A stretch of DNA of 64,000 nucleotides from CAYVQF01 sp964454015 (GTDB lineage Bacteria; Myxococcota_A; Bradymonadia; UBA4248): assembly GCA_964454015.1 (NCBI GenBank), contig CAYVQF010000024.1, positions 7,608-71,607 of the forward strand, written 5' to 3'. Below are positions 19,423 to 26,877 of this stretch, piece by piece. The notes beneath the pieces were generated by a model. It saw only the letters and a list, made by a program, of their open reading frames with translations, ran no database searches and was not told where the DNA came from. The first letter of the stretch is position 1; each line of letters opens with the position of its first letter. The position numbers and the translations under genes were made by a program.

Positions 19423-20163
19423 TCAGCGCAAGGCGAAGGCGCGGACCTGCACCTTGGGCGGTGCGTCGACGCTCAGATCGGTGTTCAAGAGGGAGAGGAC
19501 GATGGCTTTGCCCTCGCGCACGTTGACCACCCCTGAAGACGCGGCGTCGCTCATGCGCAGCGGGATGCCCTCTCCGGGCAGCTCGCCGGCACGGTAGACC
19601 TGCACCACCGCCCGCTCACCGGCGCTGAGGAGGGTGTAGGCCGAAGCGGCACCGAAGTCGACACCCGCCGCGACCAGGGCGCTGTTGACGTAGACATCGA
19701 CGGGGATGGCCTGGCGCTCGCCGCCGGTGGCCTGTTCGGTCAAGAAGTTGACCACTTGAATGGCGGCACGCTGGGCCGGGATGCTCTCGGGCTCGCCTTC
19801 GCCGTAGTGGCGAATGTAGACGGTGCTGGTGTCGCCGGGGCGCTGAAAAATCCCGATCAGATAGGTCTGCTCACCAAAGGTGAGCTCGGCCGAGGCCAGC
19901 TCCAAGCTCGCCCCACGGGCGCGAACCGTCACGGTGTGGGTCCCCGTGCCGATCTCCCGCACCTGGGAAGTGTCGATGGTGTTCGAGGTGGCCTCGCCCA
20001 CGCGCTTGCCGTCGATGAAGATCTCCAGCGGCCCTTGGGTGTAGAGTTGGTGCGCAAAGAAGAGACGGGCCCGCGGGCTGCTCCCCTCGTCATCGCAGGC
20101 GATGGCCGTGAGGCCGAAGGTGAGGCTAAAGGTGAGCGCAGCTAAGATGCGGCTTCGCAACAT
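19423..20163 (-). CDS. DUF4397-domain lipoprotein, first gene of envelope operon
   Basis: 246 residues. ATG 20163 has GGAG six bases upstream. Lipobox AIAC follows a signal of about 20 residues. Two DUF4397-type units can be seen: the first with FAHQLYTQGPLEIFIDGKRV and a TGTHTVTVRA end, the second with AIQVVNFLTEQ, then IPVDVYVNSALVA and a SAGERAVVQVY end. DUF4397 proteins are extracytoplasmic, with unknown function, common in Bacteroidetes and Myxococcota. Downstream genes follow with short gaps on the same strand, so this is probably the promoter-proximal gene; AATATA at 20291-20296 could be the minus-strand -10 (TATATT), but no clear -35 accompanies it. Confidence 0.78.
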   Translation of the reverse strand: MLRSRILAALTFSLTFGLTAIACDDEGSSPRARLFFAHQLYTQGPLEIFIDGKRVGEATSNTIDTSQVREIGTGTHTVTVRARGASLELASAELTFGEQTYLIGIFQRPGDTSTVYIRHYGEGEPESIPAQRAAIQVVNFLTEQATGGERQAIPVDVYVNSALVAAGVDFGAASAYTLLSAGERAVVQVYRAGELPGEGIPLRMSDAASSGVVNVREGKAIVLSLLNTDLSVDAPPKVQVRAFALR

Positions 20164-20420
20164 GGTGGCTCCAGCATTGAGGGGAAGGTCAGAAGCGGGG
20201 CTCATTGGCTGAGAATGAGGCCTTTTCACTTCCTGAAAGCATAGGGATCGCTTCGGTGTTTTGCAAAGGGCTAGGGGGTGGAAACGCTCAAATATACACA
20301 GCATGAGGCCTGAAAACGCGCCACGGCAGACAGCGACTGACACCCTCACCAGCCCCCAAAGGAGCCCGCGTGGGCGGCGGCTTGGCTACCTTCTTTTGCG
20401 GGGCGACGCCGTCGACCCTG

Positions 20421-20927
20421 TCAGCCGGGAGACGCCACCCACTCGGCCTGCAACTGGGCGCACCAAGCGCTGATCCGGCCCTCGCTCAGCTCCGGCTGGT
20501 TGTCCTCATCCAGCGGCAGACCCACGAAGCGACCGTCGACGAGGGCGCGTGATGCCGCAAATGCATAGCCCTCTGTGGGCCAGGTGCCCAGCAAGGTGAC
20601 ACCGAGGGGCGCGAGGGCTTCCCACAAGATCCCCAGGGCGTCCACGAAGGTGTCCCCATGTTCGTCGGCGTCGCCCGTGCCAAAGAGGGCCACTCTGGGG
20701 AAAGTGCCCGCGGCGGAGGCGATGAGCCCGAGGTGGCGATCCCAGTCGTCCTGCAGATCCCCGTAGCCCCAGGTCGAAGCGCCGAGGATCAACAGGTCTG
20801 CCGCCAAATCTTCTGGACGCGCCTGGGCCACGGAGAGCGCCTCCCCGCCCATACGCGCGGCGATGCGCTGCGCCGCTGCCGCCGTGTTGCCGCCCTCGCT
20901 GCCGTAAATCACCTTGACTGTTCCCAT
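20421..20927 (-). CDS. Flavodoxin
   Basis: 168 residues, normal flavodoxin length. ATG 20927 follows AGGAGG. The FMN phosphate loop is GSEGGNTAAAAQRIA near residues 10-24 (a variant of TGxTGxT in which a glycine replaces one Ser/Thr), the first isoalloxazine loop is ASTWGYGDLQDDW around 50-62, and the second loop is FGTGDADEHGDTFVDALG near 82-99. These are the hallmarks of long-chain flavodoxins. The protein carries single electrons in the cytoplasm, for example to a reductase or radical enzyme; the partner is not evident here. It is divergent from the FAD oxidoreductase gene. Confidence 0.9.
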   Translation of the reverse strand: MGTVKVIYGSEGGNTAAAAQRIAARMGGEALSVAQARPEDLAADLLILGASTWGYGDLQDDWDRHLGLIASAAGTFPRVALFGTGDADEHGDTFVDALGILWEALAPLGVTLLGTWPTEGYAFAASRALVDGRFVGLPLDEDNQPELSEGRISAWCAQLQAEWVASPG

Positions 20928-20994
20928 GGGTCGCTCCTCCTGGGGCTGCGACGCGGCAAACGCGCGCGCGCAGCCACTTGCTCCGCAATCAGGA

Positions 20995-21022
20995 ATCCTA
21001 ATGCCGAAATGGTCGGCGTCAA
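20995..21022 (-). promoter_or_regulatory. Candidate promoter of the flavodoxin gene
   Basis: On the minus strand TTGACG (complement of 21017-21022), 16 bases, TAGGAT (complement of 20995-21000). It lies about 70 bases upstream of the flavodoxin start at 20927. Confidence 0.4.
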
Positions 21023-21050
21023 GACACGCCGTCTGCCGGGTCGTGCCAGG

Positions 21051-21079
21051 GTGACAAGGCCACCCCGATTGGCTATAGG
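21051..21079 (+). promoter_or_regulatory. Candidate promoter of the FAD oxidoreductase gene
   Basis: GTGACA at 21051-21056, 17 bases, TATAGG at 21074-21079, ending 54 bases before the start at 21134 and divergent from the flavodoxin promoter. Confidence 0.35.
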
Positions 21080-21133
21080 CCTGCGGTCGCTGGCCAAGCG
21101 CCAGCCGTTTTCCTCCTAAATGAGAGCCTCTTC

Positions 21134-22501
21134 ATGACCATCGCCCGGGAAAAGCTCCCTGTCATCGTCGTAGGCGCCGGCTGCGCCGGTCTGTCGGCCA
21201 CCTATACCCTGCAGCAACGAGGGGTCGACGTGCTCTGCCTCGAAGCCCAGGACGTCGCCGGCGGTCGCTGCCGCACGGTGGTCGAGGACGGCTACCAGTT
21301 CACCATCGGCGCGGGCGTCACCGAGCCCCAGTGGGACACCACCTTCAAGTATTTCGCTGAGTTGGGGCTACTCGATCGCGTCTACCCCATGAAGAAGCTG
21401 CGCTTCAGCTTCAAGCGCAAGGGCAAAATCCACACGGTGAACCTCGGCGGGAGCTGGCGCGAGATGCTGGCGGCCGTCCCTGGCAACCTGCGCTTCTTGG
21501 CCTCGGCCATGCCGGCGGGCACCCTGTGGCAGACCCTCAAGGTGCTGCGCGCCATGCGCCGACACATGCGCGGCGTCGATCCACACCACCACGACTTCTC
21601 CAGCCTCGCCGAGATCTCCAACACCAGCACGGCGGACTTCGCCCGCACCCACGGCGGCGACAAGGCCCACGACTGGGTCTTCCACCCCTTCACGGCGACC
21701 ATGATCCTGGCGCGGCCCGAAGACGTCTCCGTGGCCCACCCCATCACCTTGCTCTCCCTCATGAAGGGCATGTGCAGCGTCGATGGCGGCTTGGGCACCC
21801 TGACGGCCCACCTCTACGAGGCCGTGCGCGACAAGGTCCGCCTCGCCACGCCCGTCCAGCGCATCGTCATCGAAGCGGGCGAGGTGCGCGGGGTGCAGAC
21901 CGCCGAGGGCTTCATCCCCGCTGCGCACGTCATCTGTGCCGTCGACGCCGTGCAGGCGCGCCAGCTCATCCCCGAGCTCCCCGACACCATGCGCCGCGCT
22001 CTGGAGACCTGCCACTACAGCTCCACCTATTACTACCAATTTGGTTTGGACCAGCACTTTCTCCCAGACGATGTCGAGTTCCACGTCCACGTGACGCCCG
22101 CTTGCGAAGACACCATCTTGTCGTGGACCGCCAAAGGCAGCCGCCCCGGAGAGAAAGCCGTCATGATCGTCGCCACCCGCGGCTGGCGCGACGCCGAGCT
22201 CGACGCCATGAGTGAGGAGGCGCGGCGCCGCTTGGTCATCGACGAGATGCAGAAGATCTACCCGGCCTTCCCCAGCGAGCCGCCCAAGACCAAGCTCTTT
22301 CGCTGGAAGCGGGCGGTCAACCTGGAGTCGCCGGGTCAGTTCACGGCCATCCAAGATCTCCTGGCGAATCACTACGGCGATGTGCCCGGCTTGTATCTGG
22401 CGGGGGAGTATCTGTTCCTGATCGCCTGTACCGAGGGCGCGTTGCGCACGGGTAAGGAGGCGGCTGAGCGCGTCCTGGCGGCGCGGGCGGCTGACCTCTA
22501 G
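21134..22501 (+). CDS. FAD-dependent amine oxidase/protoporphyrinogen oxidase-like oxidoreductase
   Basis: 455 residues. ATG 21134 with AGAG upstream. The dinucleotide-binding motif VVGAGCAGLSATYTLQQRG occupies residues about 12-30, and GGRCRTVVEDGYQFTIGAG follows as in the flavin amine oxidase superfamily. The C-terminal FAD motif GLYLAGEYLFLIACTEGALRTGKEAAERVL is present. The overall plan matches protoporphyrinogen/carotenoid-type oxidoreductases. The substrate is not deducible, and no heme or carotenoid pathway gene is adjacent. It runs divergently from the flavodoxin and converges with a small lipoprotein gene six bases after its stop. Confidence 0.82.
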   Translation: MTIAREKLPVIVVGAGCAGLSATYTLQQRGVDVLCLEAQDVAGGRCRTVVEDGYQFTIGAGVTEPQWDTTFKYFAELGLLDRVYPMKKLRFSFKRKGKIHTVNLGGSWREMLAAVPGNLRFLASAMPAGTLWQTLKVLRAMRRHMRGVDPHHHDFSSLAEISNTSTADFARTHGGDKAHDWVFHPFTATMILARPEDVSVAHPITLLSLMKGMCSVDGGLGTLTAHLYEAVRDKVRLATPVQRIVIEAGEVRGVQTAEGFIPAAHVICAVDAVQARQLIPELPDTMRRALETCHYSSTYYYQFGLDQHFLPDDVEFHVHVTPACEDTILSWTAKGSRPGEKAVMIVATRGWRDAELDAMSEEARRRLVIDEMQKIYPAFPSEPPKTKLFRWKRAVNLESPGQFTAIQDLLANHYGDVPGLYLAGEYLFLIACTEGALRTGKEAAERVLAARAADL

Positions 22502-22507
22502 CGCCCC

Positions 22508-22873
22508 TCAATCCAGGCTGTCCATATCATCGAGTTCGAAATCGTCGACGTCGTCGGTGAAGTTGCGCTCTCTCGGCTCCCAAAGGAGAGCATCGTCGAG
22601 GAAGTCGTCCGAGCCGCTGGGATCGGGATCCAATGGCGCCGGCGGCAGCGCGTCGTCTAGGGCGTCTGCACCGAGGACAGGGTGATCTGAGTCCGGGCGC
22701 GCGACCTCCTCGGCAGCCTCTCGCCCCGTGGGCGCGGTGGCCGCCGCGGGCGGCACGATCTGGCGGATGGCACGGTCGCCGCCGTGGTTGTCCGTCTCGG
22801 GGAAGACCACGCGGGCGCTCGGCGTCGCGCAAGCTGCGAGGAGCAGGGCGAGGCCCAGCAGGACAAATCGCAT
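22508..22873 (-). CDS. Small acidic lipoprotein, unknown
   Basis: 121 residues from ATG 22873; the frame extends upstream, but this start gives a clean signal MRFVLLGLALLLAACA with lipobox AAC. No strong ribosome-binding site. The mature part is rich in Asp and Pro with an acidic C-terminus (DDVDDFELDDMDSLD) and no recognised domain. It converges on the FAD oxidoreductase. Confidence 0.6.
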   Translation of the reverse strand: MRFVLLGLALLLAACATPSARVVFPETDNHGGDRAIRQIVPPAAATAPTGREAAEEVARPDSDHPVLGADALDDALPPAPLDPDPSGSDDFLDDALLWEPRERNFTDDVDDFELDDMDSLD

Positions 22874-23035
22874 GCCGAGTGGTCTGCGCCCGCGAGACCG
22901 GGGGCGGTGAGCTGGGGGAAGGGCGTCGGGGTGCCACATGAGGTGCAGGCCTCCATCAAGGCGAAGGTGAGCGACCGCCTCTAGCCTAAGCGGCGCTCCC
23001 GCGGGGCGGCAAGCCCGTTGGCAGCGAAGGGCCGT

Positions 23036-23485
23036 TTACTCTCCGTAACGAATGACCGTGGTCTCGGCGGCCACATCGACGCTCACCAACAACTCGCCGC
23101 CAGCGCCGATGAGCTCCTGTGCAGGATCGGCCGGGAGGAGGTGGGTGGGCTTGAAGGTAACGATCCAGAGGTAGCGGCCCTCGCGCACGATCTGCTCGAC
23201 CCGCGTGATGGTATAGCGCTGAGTGGCGAAGTCCGCTTCCTGGGCGATGGCTGCCTCGGCCAAAGCGATGGCTTGGGCGAGGGCCGTGCTGCTGGGGGTG
23301 GCCGCTGGAAGGGGCGCTGCGGTCGGGCACTCCGCAGGCGGCGCCGCTCTGGGCACCTCCGCAGGCACCTCAGTGGGTGTTTGGGTGGGCGGGGCAGACC
23401 CTTCCCCCTTTCCCATGGGGCTCTGGCAGGCCACTGCCAAGAACAACGTCAGGCACAAGAGCAGCGTTTGCAGGATGTCGTTCAT
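23036..23485 (-). CDS. Small lipoprotein with Pro/Thr linker, unknown
   Basis: 149 residues from ATG 23485 (AGAGGGG just upstream). Signal with lipobox AVAC, then a linker of Thr/Pro/Glu, then a C-terminal globular part (ALAQAIALAEAAIAQEADFATQRYTITRVEQIVREGRYLWIVTFKP and a strand SVDVAAETTVIRYGE) resembling a PepSY-like or cystatin-like helix-plus-sheet arrangement, which is only a guess. Isolated gene. Confidence 0.65.
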   Translation of the reverse strand: MNDILQTLLLCLTLFLAVACQSPMGKGEGSAPPTQTPTEVPAEVPRAAPPAECPTAAPLPAATPSSTALAQAIALAEAAIAQEADFATQRYTITRVEQIVREGRYLWIVTFKPTHLLPADPAQELIGAGGELLVSVDVAAETTVIRYGE

Positions 23486-23657
23486 GGCCCCTCTGTGGAT
23501 GGTGGTCCTGGTCCAGCTTGACCGTGGCTGCGAGCGCTGCGCGCCTTAGGCTGGCAGCGCTGATCGCCGACGATGATGCGCTTTGGCGGTGATCACGGTC
23601 AAGGGCCAGGGAGGGGGCGCTAGAAGACGCGCGGCGTTGCAGCGCTGATGGCGCCGC

Positions 23658-24374
23658 TCATGGCGCTTCGGCGGCCACGACCTTGTCGGCGTCGAAGTGG
23701 ATGTCACCGATGTGGGCGACATAGGGGCTCGGCTTCCAGCGCCGTCCCGTCGCCATCACCCGCTTGCCGACCAGCTCGTCGTCGGCGCCGCTGACCAGAA
23801 GGCGCGTGCCGTCGTCGAGCACCAGCCAGAGGATGAGCTCCTCGGCGAGCTTGCTGCCAGGTACACCCATGGGCTCCTCGATGAGCTGGCCCGCCACGGT
23901 CTCGGTCTTGCTGGTCCAGCTCGGCACGTCGATAGGGATCGCGTCGATGGTCTCGACCTCGAAGTGGGCGGCCATGATGTGTTGGGTGAGGGCGCCCGGT
24001 GTGTACGGGCGACCCGTGGCGCGCACGCGCTTGCCCTCGAGGTGGCGCCACGCGTCTGGGCGATAGGCGATGAGAAAGGTCCGCCCATCCTCGACCTCGA
24101 GCCAGACGCCCTGAAAGGCCTTGCCGCCGACCGTGGCGTCGATGTGCAGCGCCGCGGAGAAGGTCTCCGTCGCGCCGTAAGTGCGATCGTAGCCAGCTTC
24201 TTCCAGCTCCGGGGGCACATGGAGAATGTGGTCGCCGGCCTCAGAGCCCGTCGGCGCCGACGTCTGCGGCGTGGCCACTTCCGTCGCAGGTTGGGCCGCT
24301 TTCTTCTCGGCCGTGGTGCAGGCGGCGACCAGAAGCGCCGCTGCCACTGTGCTCGTCAGGGTAAAGGTCGTCAT
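23658..24374 (-). CDS. Lipoprotein with repeated beta-domain, unknown
   Basis: 238 residues. The frame is open far upstream, but ATG 24374 begins a typical signal with lipobox VAAC, so this start is chosen; no strong ribosome-binding site is visible. Two similar blocks follow: FQGVWLEVEDGRTFLIAYRP with LEGKRVRATGRPY, and LILWLVLDDGTRLLVSG with LVGKRVMATGRRWKP, each ending in a strand about a histidine (IMAAHFEVETI; IGDIHFDADKV). The twofold pattern suggests two OB-like domains. No enzymatic motif is apparent. Confidence 0.68.
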   Translation of the reverse strand: MTTFTLTSTVAAALLVAACTTAEKKAAQPATEVATPQTSAPTGSEAGDHILHVPPELEEAGYDRTYGATETFSAALHIDATVGGKAFQGVWLEVEDGRTFLIAYRPDAWRHLEGKRVRATGRPYTPGALTQHIMAAHFEVETIDAIPIDVPSWTSKTETVAGQLIEEPMGVPGSKLAEELILWLVLDDGTRLLVSGADDELVGKRVMATGRRWKPSPYVAHIGDIHFDADKVVAAEAP

Positions 24375-24691
24375 GGGCGCTCGCGGGTTCAGGCGCCGAT
24401 GGGGAAGACCGGCGCCTCGACGAAAGTATCGATGGGGTCGGGAAAAGGCAAGCGCGGGGTGGCCTGAAAAAGGAGGACACCGTGTCCCGGTGGCAGGGGC
24501 GCAGCGGCCCCCCATGAGGCTCGATAGTGGGGTGGACGGCGGCATGACGCGTCGATAGCGATCACGTCTCCCAGCATTGGCTTGAAGCAACGCCCCTCCA
24601 GCGCTATCAAGGTTGGCAGGCTCGGCAGGCTCGCGCTGACCCATTTCGGGCCCACGCCGCGATGGACGAGGTGAGCACACGGGAGGAGAAG

Positions 24692-25219
24692 ATGAGTCGG
24701 GTGTTCTTGTTGTTGTTCCTGGTCGCGCCAATTCACTGGCTTGGGTGCGCCCGTTCGGACCAGGGCCCAGGGCCCGCCTCGCCGATGCAGACCGAGAGCG
24801 CCCGTCTCGCCCCGGACCCCGAGCTCGTGCCGCCGACGCAGGAAGGCGACGACGGGTGGCTGCTCTACCTGGGGGCCCCGACTTGGACTCCGCAGCGGGT
24901 CGCCGGGCGGCACTTCGGCGACGCTAGCCCCGAGGAGGCGGTGCTGCACTACTTCGCATGCCGCATGCAGGGCGCCGAGTGCTTCCGGGAGGTGTTGGTC
25001 AGCCCCGCCAGCGAGCGACTCACCCGCAAGCTGGCCATCCATGACCAGTGGCGCTTCCTCGAGCTGCGCCTCGTGGCACGCCAGGATGCTGGCGATGGCG
25101 AGCTATGGTTGAAGGTCTACCTGCGGGTCTCCATCGACGGGCAGGAGGACGGCGGCGAGGACGAGGTGACCCTGCTCGAGCAAGATGGGCGCTGGGTGAT
25201 CCTCTCGGTGCCAACCTGA
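24692..25219 (+). CDS. Small lipoprotein, unknown
   Basis: 175 residues. ATG 24692 has the excellent site GGAGGAGAAG before it; an in-frame ATG at 24662 does not. Lipobox HWLGC. The C-terminal half (ASPEEAVLHYFACRMQGAEC, LELRLVARQDAGDGELWLKVYLRV, EDEVTLLEQDGRWVILSVPT) has the appearance of a small NTF2-like/DUF4878-type fold that ends in a W-V-I strand. Function unknown. Converges on the next gene. Confidence 0.7.
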   Translation: MSRVFLLLFLVAPIHWLGCARSDQGPGPASPMQTESARLAPDPELVPPTQEGDDGWLLYLGAPTWTPQRVAGRHFGDASPEEAVLHYFACRMQGAECFREVLVSPASERLTRKLAIHDQWRFLELRLVARQDAGDGELWLKVYLRVSIDGQEDGGEDEVTLLEQDGRWVILSVPT

Positions 25220-25266
25220 GGTGCCAAAGTTCCGTGGCAAAAGAGGGCCGCCAGCGCCACCGGGGC

Positions 25267-26433
25267 TCAAAGATCGCGGATCGTGCCGAGGGCTTTGCTC
25301 CCGCTCTCCGAAATCTCATAGACCGAACCGTCGCGGTAGTTGACGGCGTAGTGGGCCACGGCGAAAGCGCCGCTGACCTCGAAGCGATAGCACTCCCCGC
25401 CGTCGATGTCCTCTACGCCCACGTAGCCAATGACCATCGGCTTCTCTGCGCTGTAGTCCGAGGCCACGCTGTACCGCTGCTGCAAGACGAGATGAAACAA
25501 CGCCGAGGCGGCATCGTAGGCCGATAGGTTATCGCCGGGATCGCTCGCCATCAGGGAACCCGTGTAAATGACGCCGTCAACGATAGGCTCGCCGCCTAGC
25601 TGCGCTTCGAAGTGGTCATAATACAACGGTGGATTCATACGATCCATGTCGACGTGATTGAATGGGACGACAGCCGTAGGGTCGAGTCGGTAAAAATCAC
25701 GCGTGTCCGGGCAGTAGGCGTAGAAGAGCGTATAGGGATCGACGCCGCCGCCGCTGGTGGTGATCTCGAGCAAGATCTCCGTAAAATGACCGACTTCGCC
25801 GCCTTGCGGGCGCAACAGAAATCCAGCGACGTTCACACTGTCGATGACCGCGCCGTCGTACTCGGGCGTGTAGAGCTTGGCGACCTCGGATCGGATAAAA
25901 TCATCTTCGAAGCCCAGGTCGGAAAATTGAATCCATTTGTTGTGAATCTTATCGTAGTTCACGCTCTGCACCGTGCCGCTCCACCGGAGGTTCGGGTACA
26001 CGCCGTAGGTGAGCACGACCTGGGCGTATTGCGCGTTCGTAAAGGGGTAGGTCCTGATCTCAATCCACGCGTCGTCATCTTGGCCGTTCTCGGCCAGGAA
26101 CGCCTCATAGCGCATCTGCAAGCCTTGATTGAAGAGCCTGTTGATGGCATCGATCTCGTCGTTCTTCTCCCCGTCATATTCGAAGTAAGGGATCTCGACG
26201 ATAGAATTGCCCGGGTAGGCCTGGGTGATGAAGGCGATCCGCAGCGCGGCCGCATCTCCCGGTCCCGACGTGTCACCCGGTGGCGGGGAGGTCGCCGTCT
26301 CTGGATGCACCTCAGTCACGGCATCCCCTGAGCTCGGCGAAGCCGCCTGGTGGGGGGCTGTCCCGGCGCAAGCACCGAGAGCGAGCAACAGCACAACAGT
26401 CATCATCGCTACCAAGCATCTTCTCGCTTCCAT
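25267..26433 (-). CDS. Secreted lipoprotein, unknown function
   Basis: 388 residues from ATG 26433 (GGAG about 11 bases upstream; a GTG one codon earlier is nearly equivalent). Signal MEARRCLVAMMTVVLLLALGAC with lipobox. After a Ser/Pro linker the mature part looks like a beta-rich fold resembling DUF3298/RsiV-like extracytoplasmic domains (PYFEYDGEKNDEIDAINRLFNQG; YPFTNAQYAQVVLTYGVYPN; KWIQFSDLGFEDDFIRSEV; FLLRPQGGEVGHFTEILLEI). The RsiV-like comparison rests on the repeated pattern PYFEY...EIDAINRLF. A C-terminal lobe contains YRFEVSGAFAVAHYAVNYRDGSVYEIS. Confidence 0.7.
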   Translation of the reverse strand: MEARRCLVAMMTVVLLLALGACAGTAPHQAASPSSGDAVTEVHPETATSPPPGDTSGPGDAAALRIAFITQAYPGNSIVEIPYFEYDGEKNDEIDAINRLFNQGLQMRYEAFLAENGQDDDAWIEIRTYPFTNAQYAQVVLTYGVYPNLRWSGTVQSVNYDKIHNKWIQFSDLGFEDDFIRSEVAKLYTPEYDGAVIDSVNVAGFLLRPQGGEVGHFTEILLEITTSGGGVDPYTLFYAYCPDTRDFYRLDPTAVVPFNHVDMDRMNPPLYYDHFEAQLGGEPIVDGVIYTGSLMASDPGDNLSAYDAASALFHLVLQQRYSVASDYSAEKPMVIGYVGVEDIDGGECYRFEVSGAFAVAHYAVNYRDGSVYEISESGSKALGTIRDL

Positions 26434-26877
26434 CACAACGCCATCTCCTAGCCATTCAGTGGTCTGTGCTGACCGCCAGCGCAACATTTCATCCAAATCA
26501 TTCAAGGGATGGAGCACACCAGCCCCGCGGCGACACTAGCACGCGACGACGGAGCGGCAAAGCCGGAATACATCGCCAACTACCCACGCCTTTTCCTCAC
26601 CGCACCAAGACCGGGGGGATGGGGATCCACGCGCGTTAGGGCGTGCGCTCGAGGAGCCCGCAAGGCGGCGCGGGCCCAGCGGGCAGGCGCGAGAGCGGGC
26701 GGCGGCCTGGAGACGGCCACTCCCTTCCGCGACAGCCATCCTGCCACCCTCTGCAAGCAGGTGCGCCAAGGCGGACGCCCTTCCTTTCTCTTGTGCGCGC
26801 CGATCGCCGCCTTGACCCACCGTCGTCAATCTCTAAGCTTCGTTGTGGACTGCGATTCCTTCCCGTCGGAGTGCACC
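26434..26877. other. Divergent intergenic region (444 bases)
   Basis: Between the lipoprotein at 25267-26433 and the metallophosphatase gene. No convincing short gene; the only readable regulatory signal is the promoter at 26812-26839. A longer frame on the + strand continues upstream of 26878, but its residues are Arg/Ala-rich shadow sequence. Confidence 0.5.
26812..26839 (+). promoter_or_regulatory. Candidate promoter of the EGF/metallophosphatase gene
   Basis: TTGACC at 26812-26817, 16 bases, TAAGCT at 26834-26839; 39 bases before the start codon at 26878. The -10 is weak. Confidence 0.35.
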
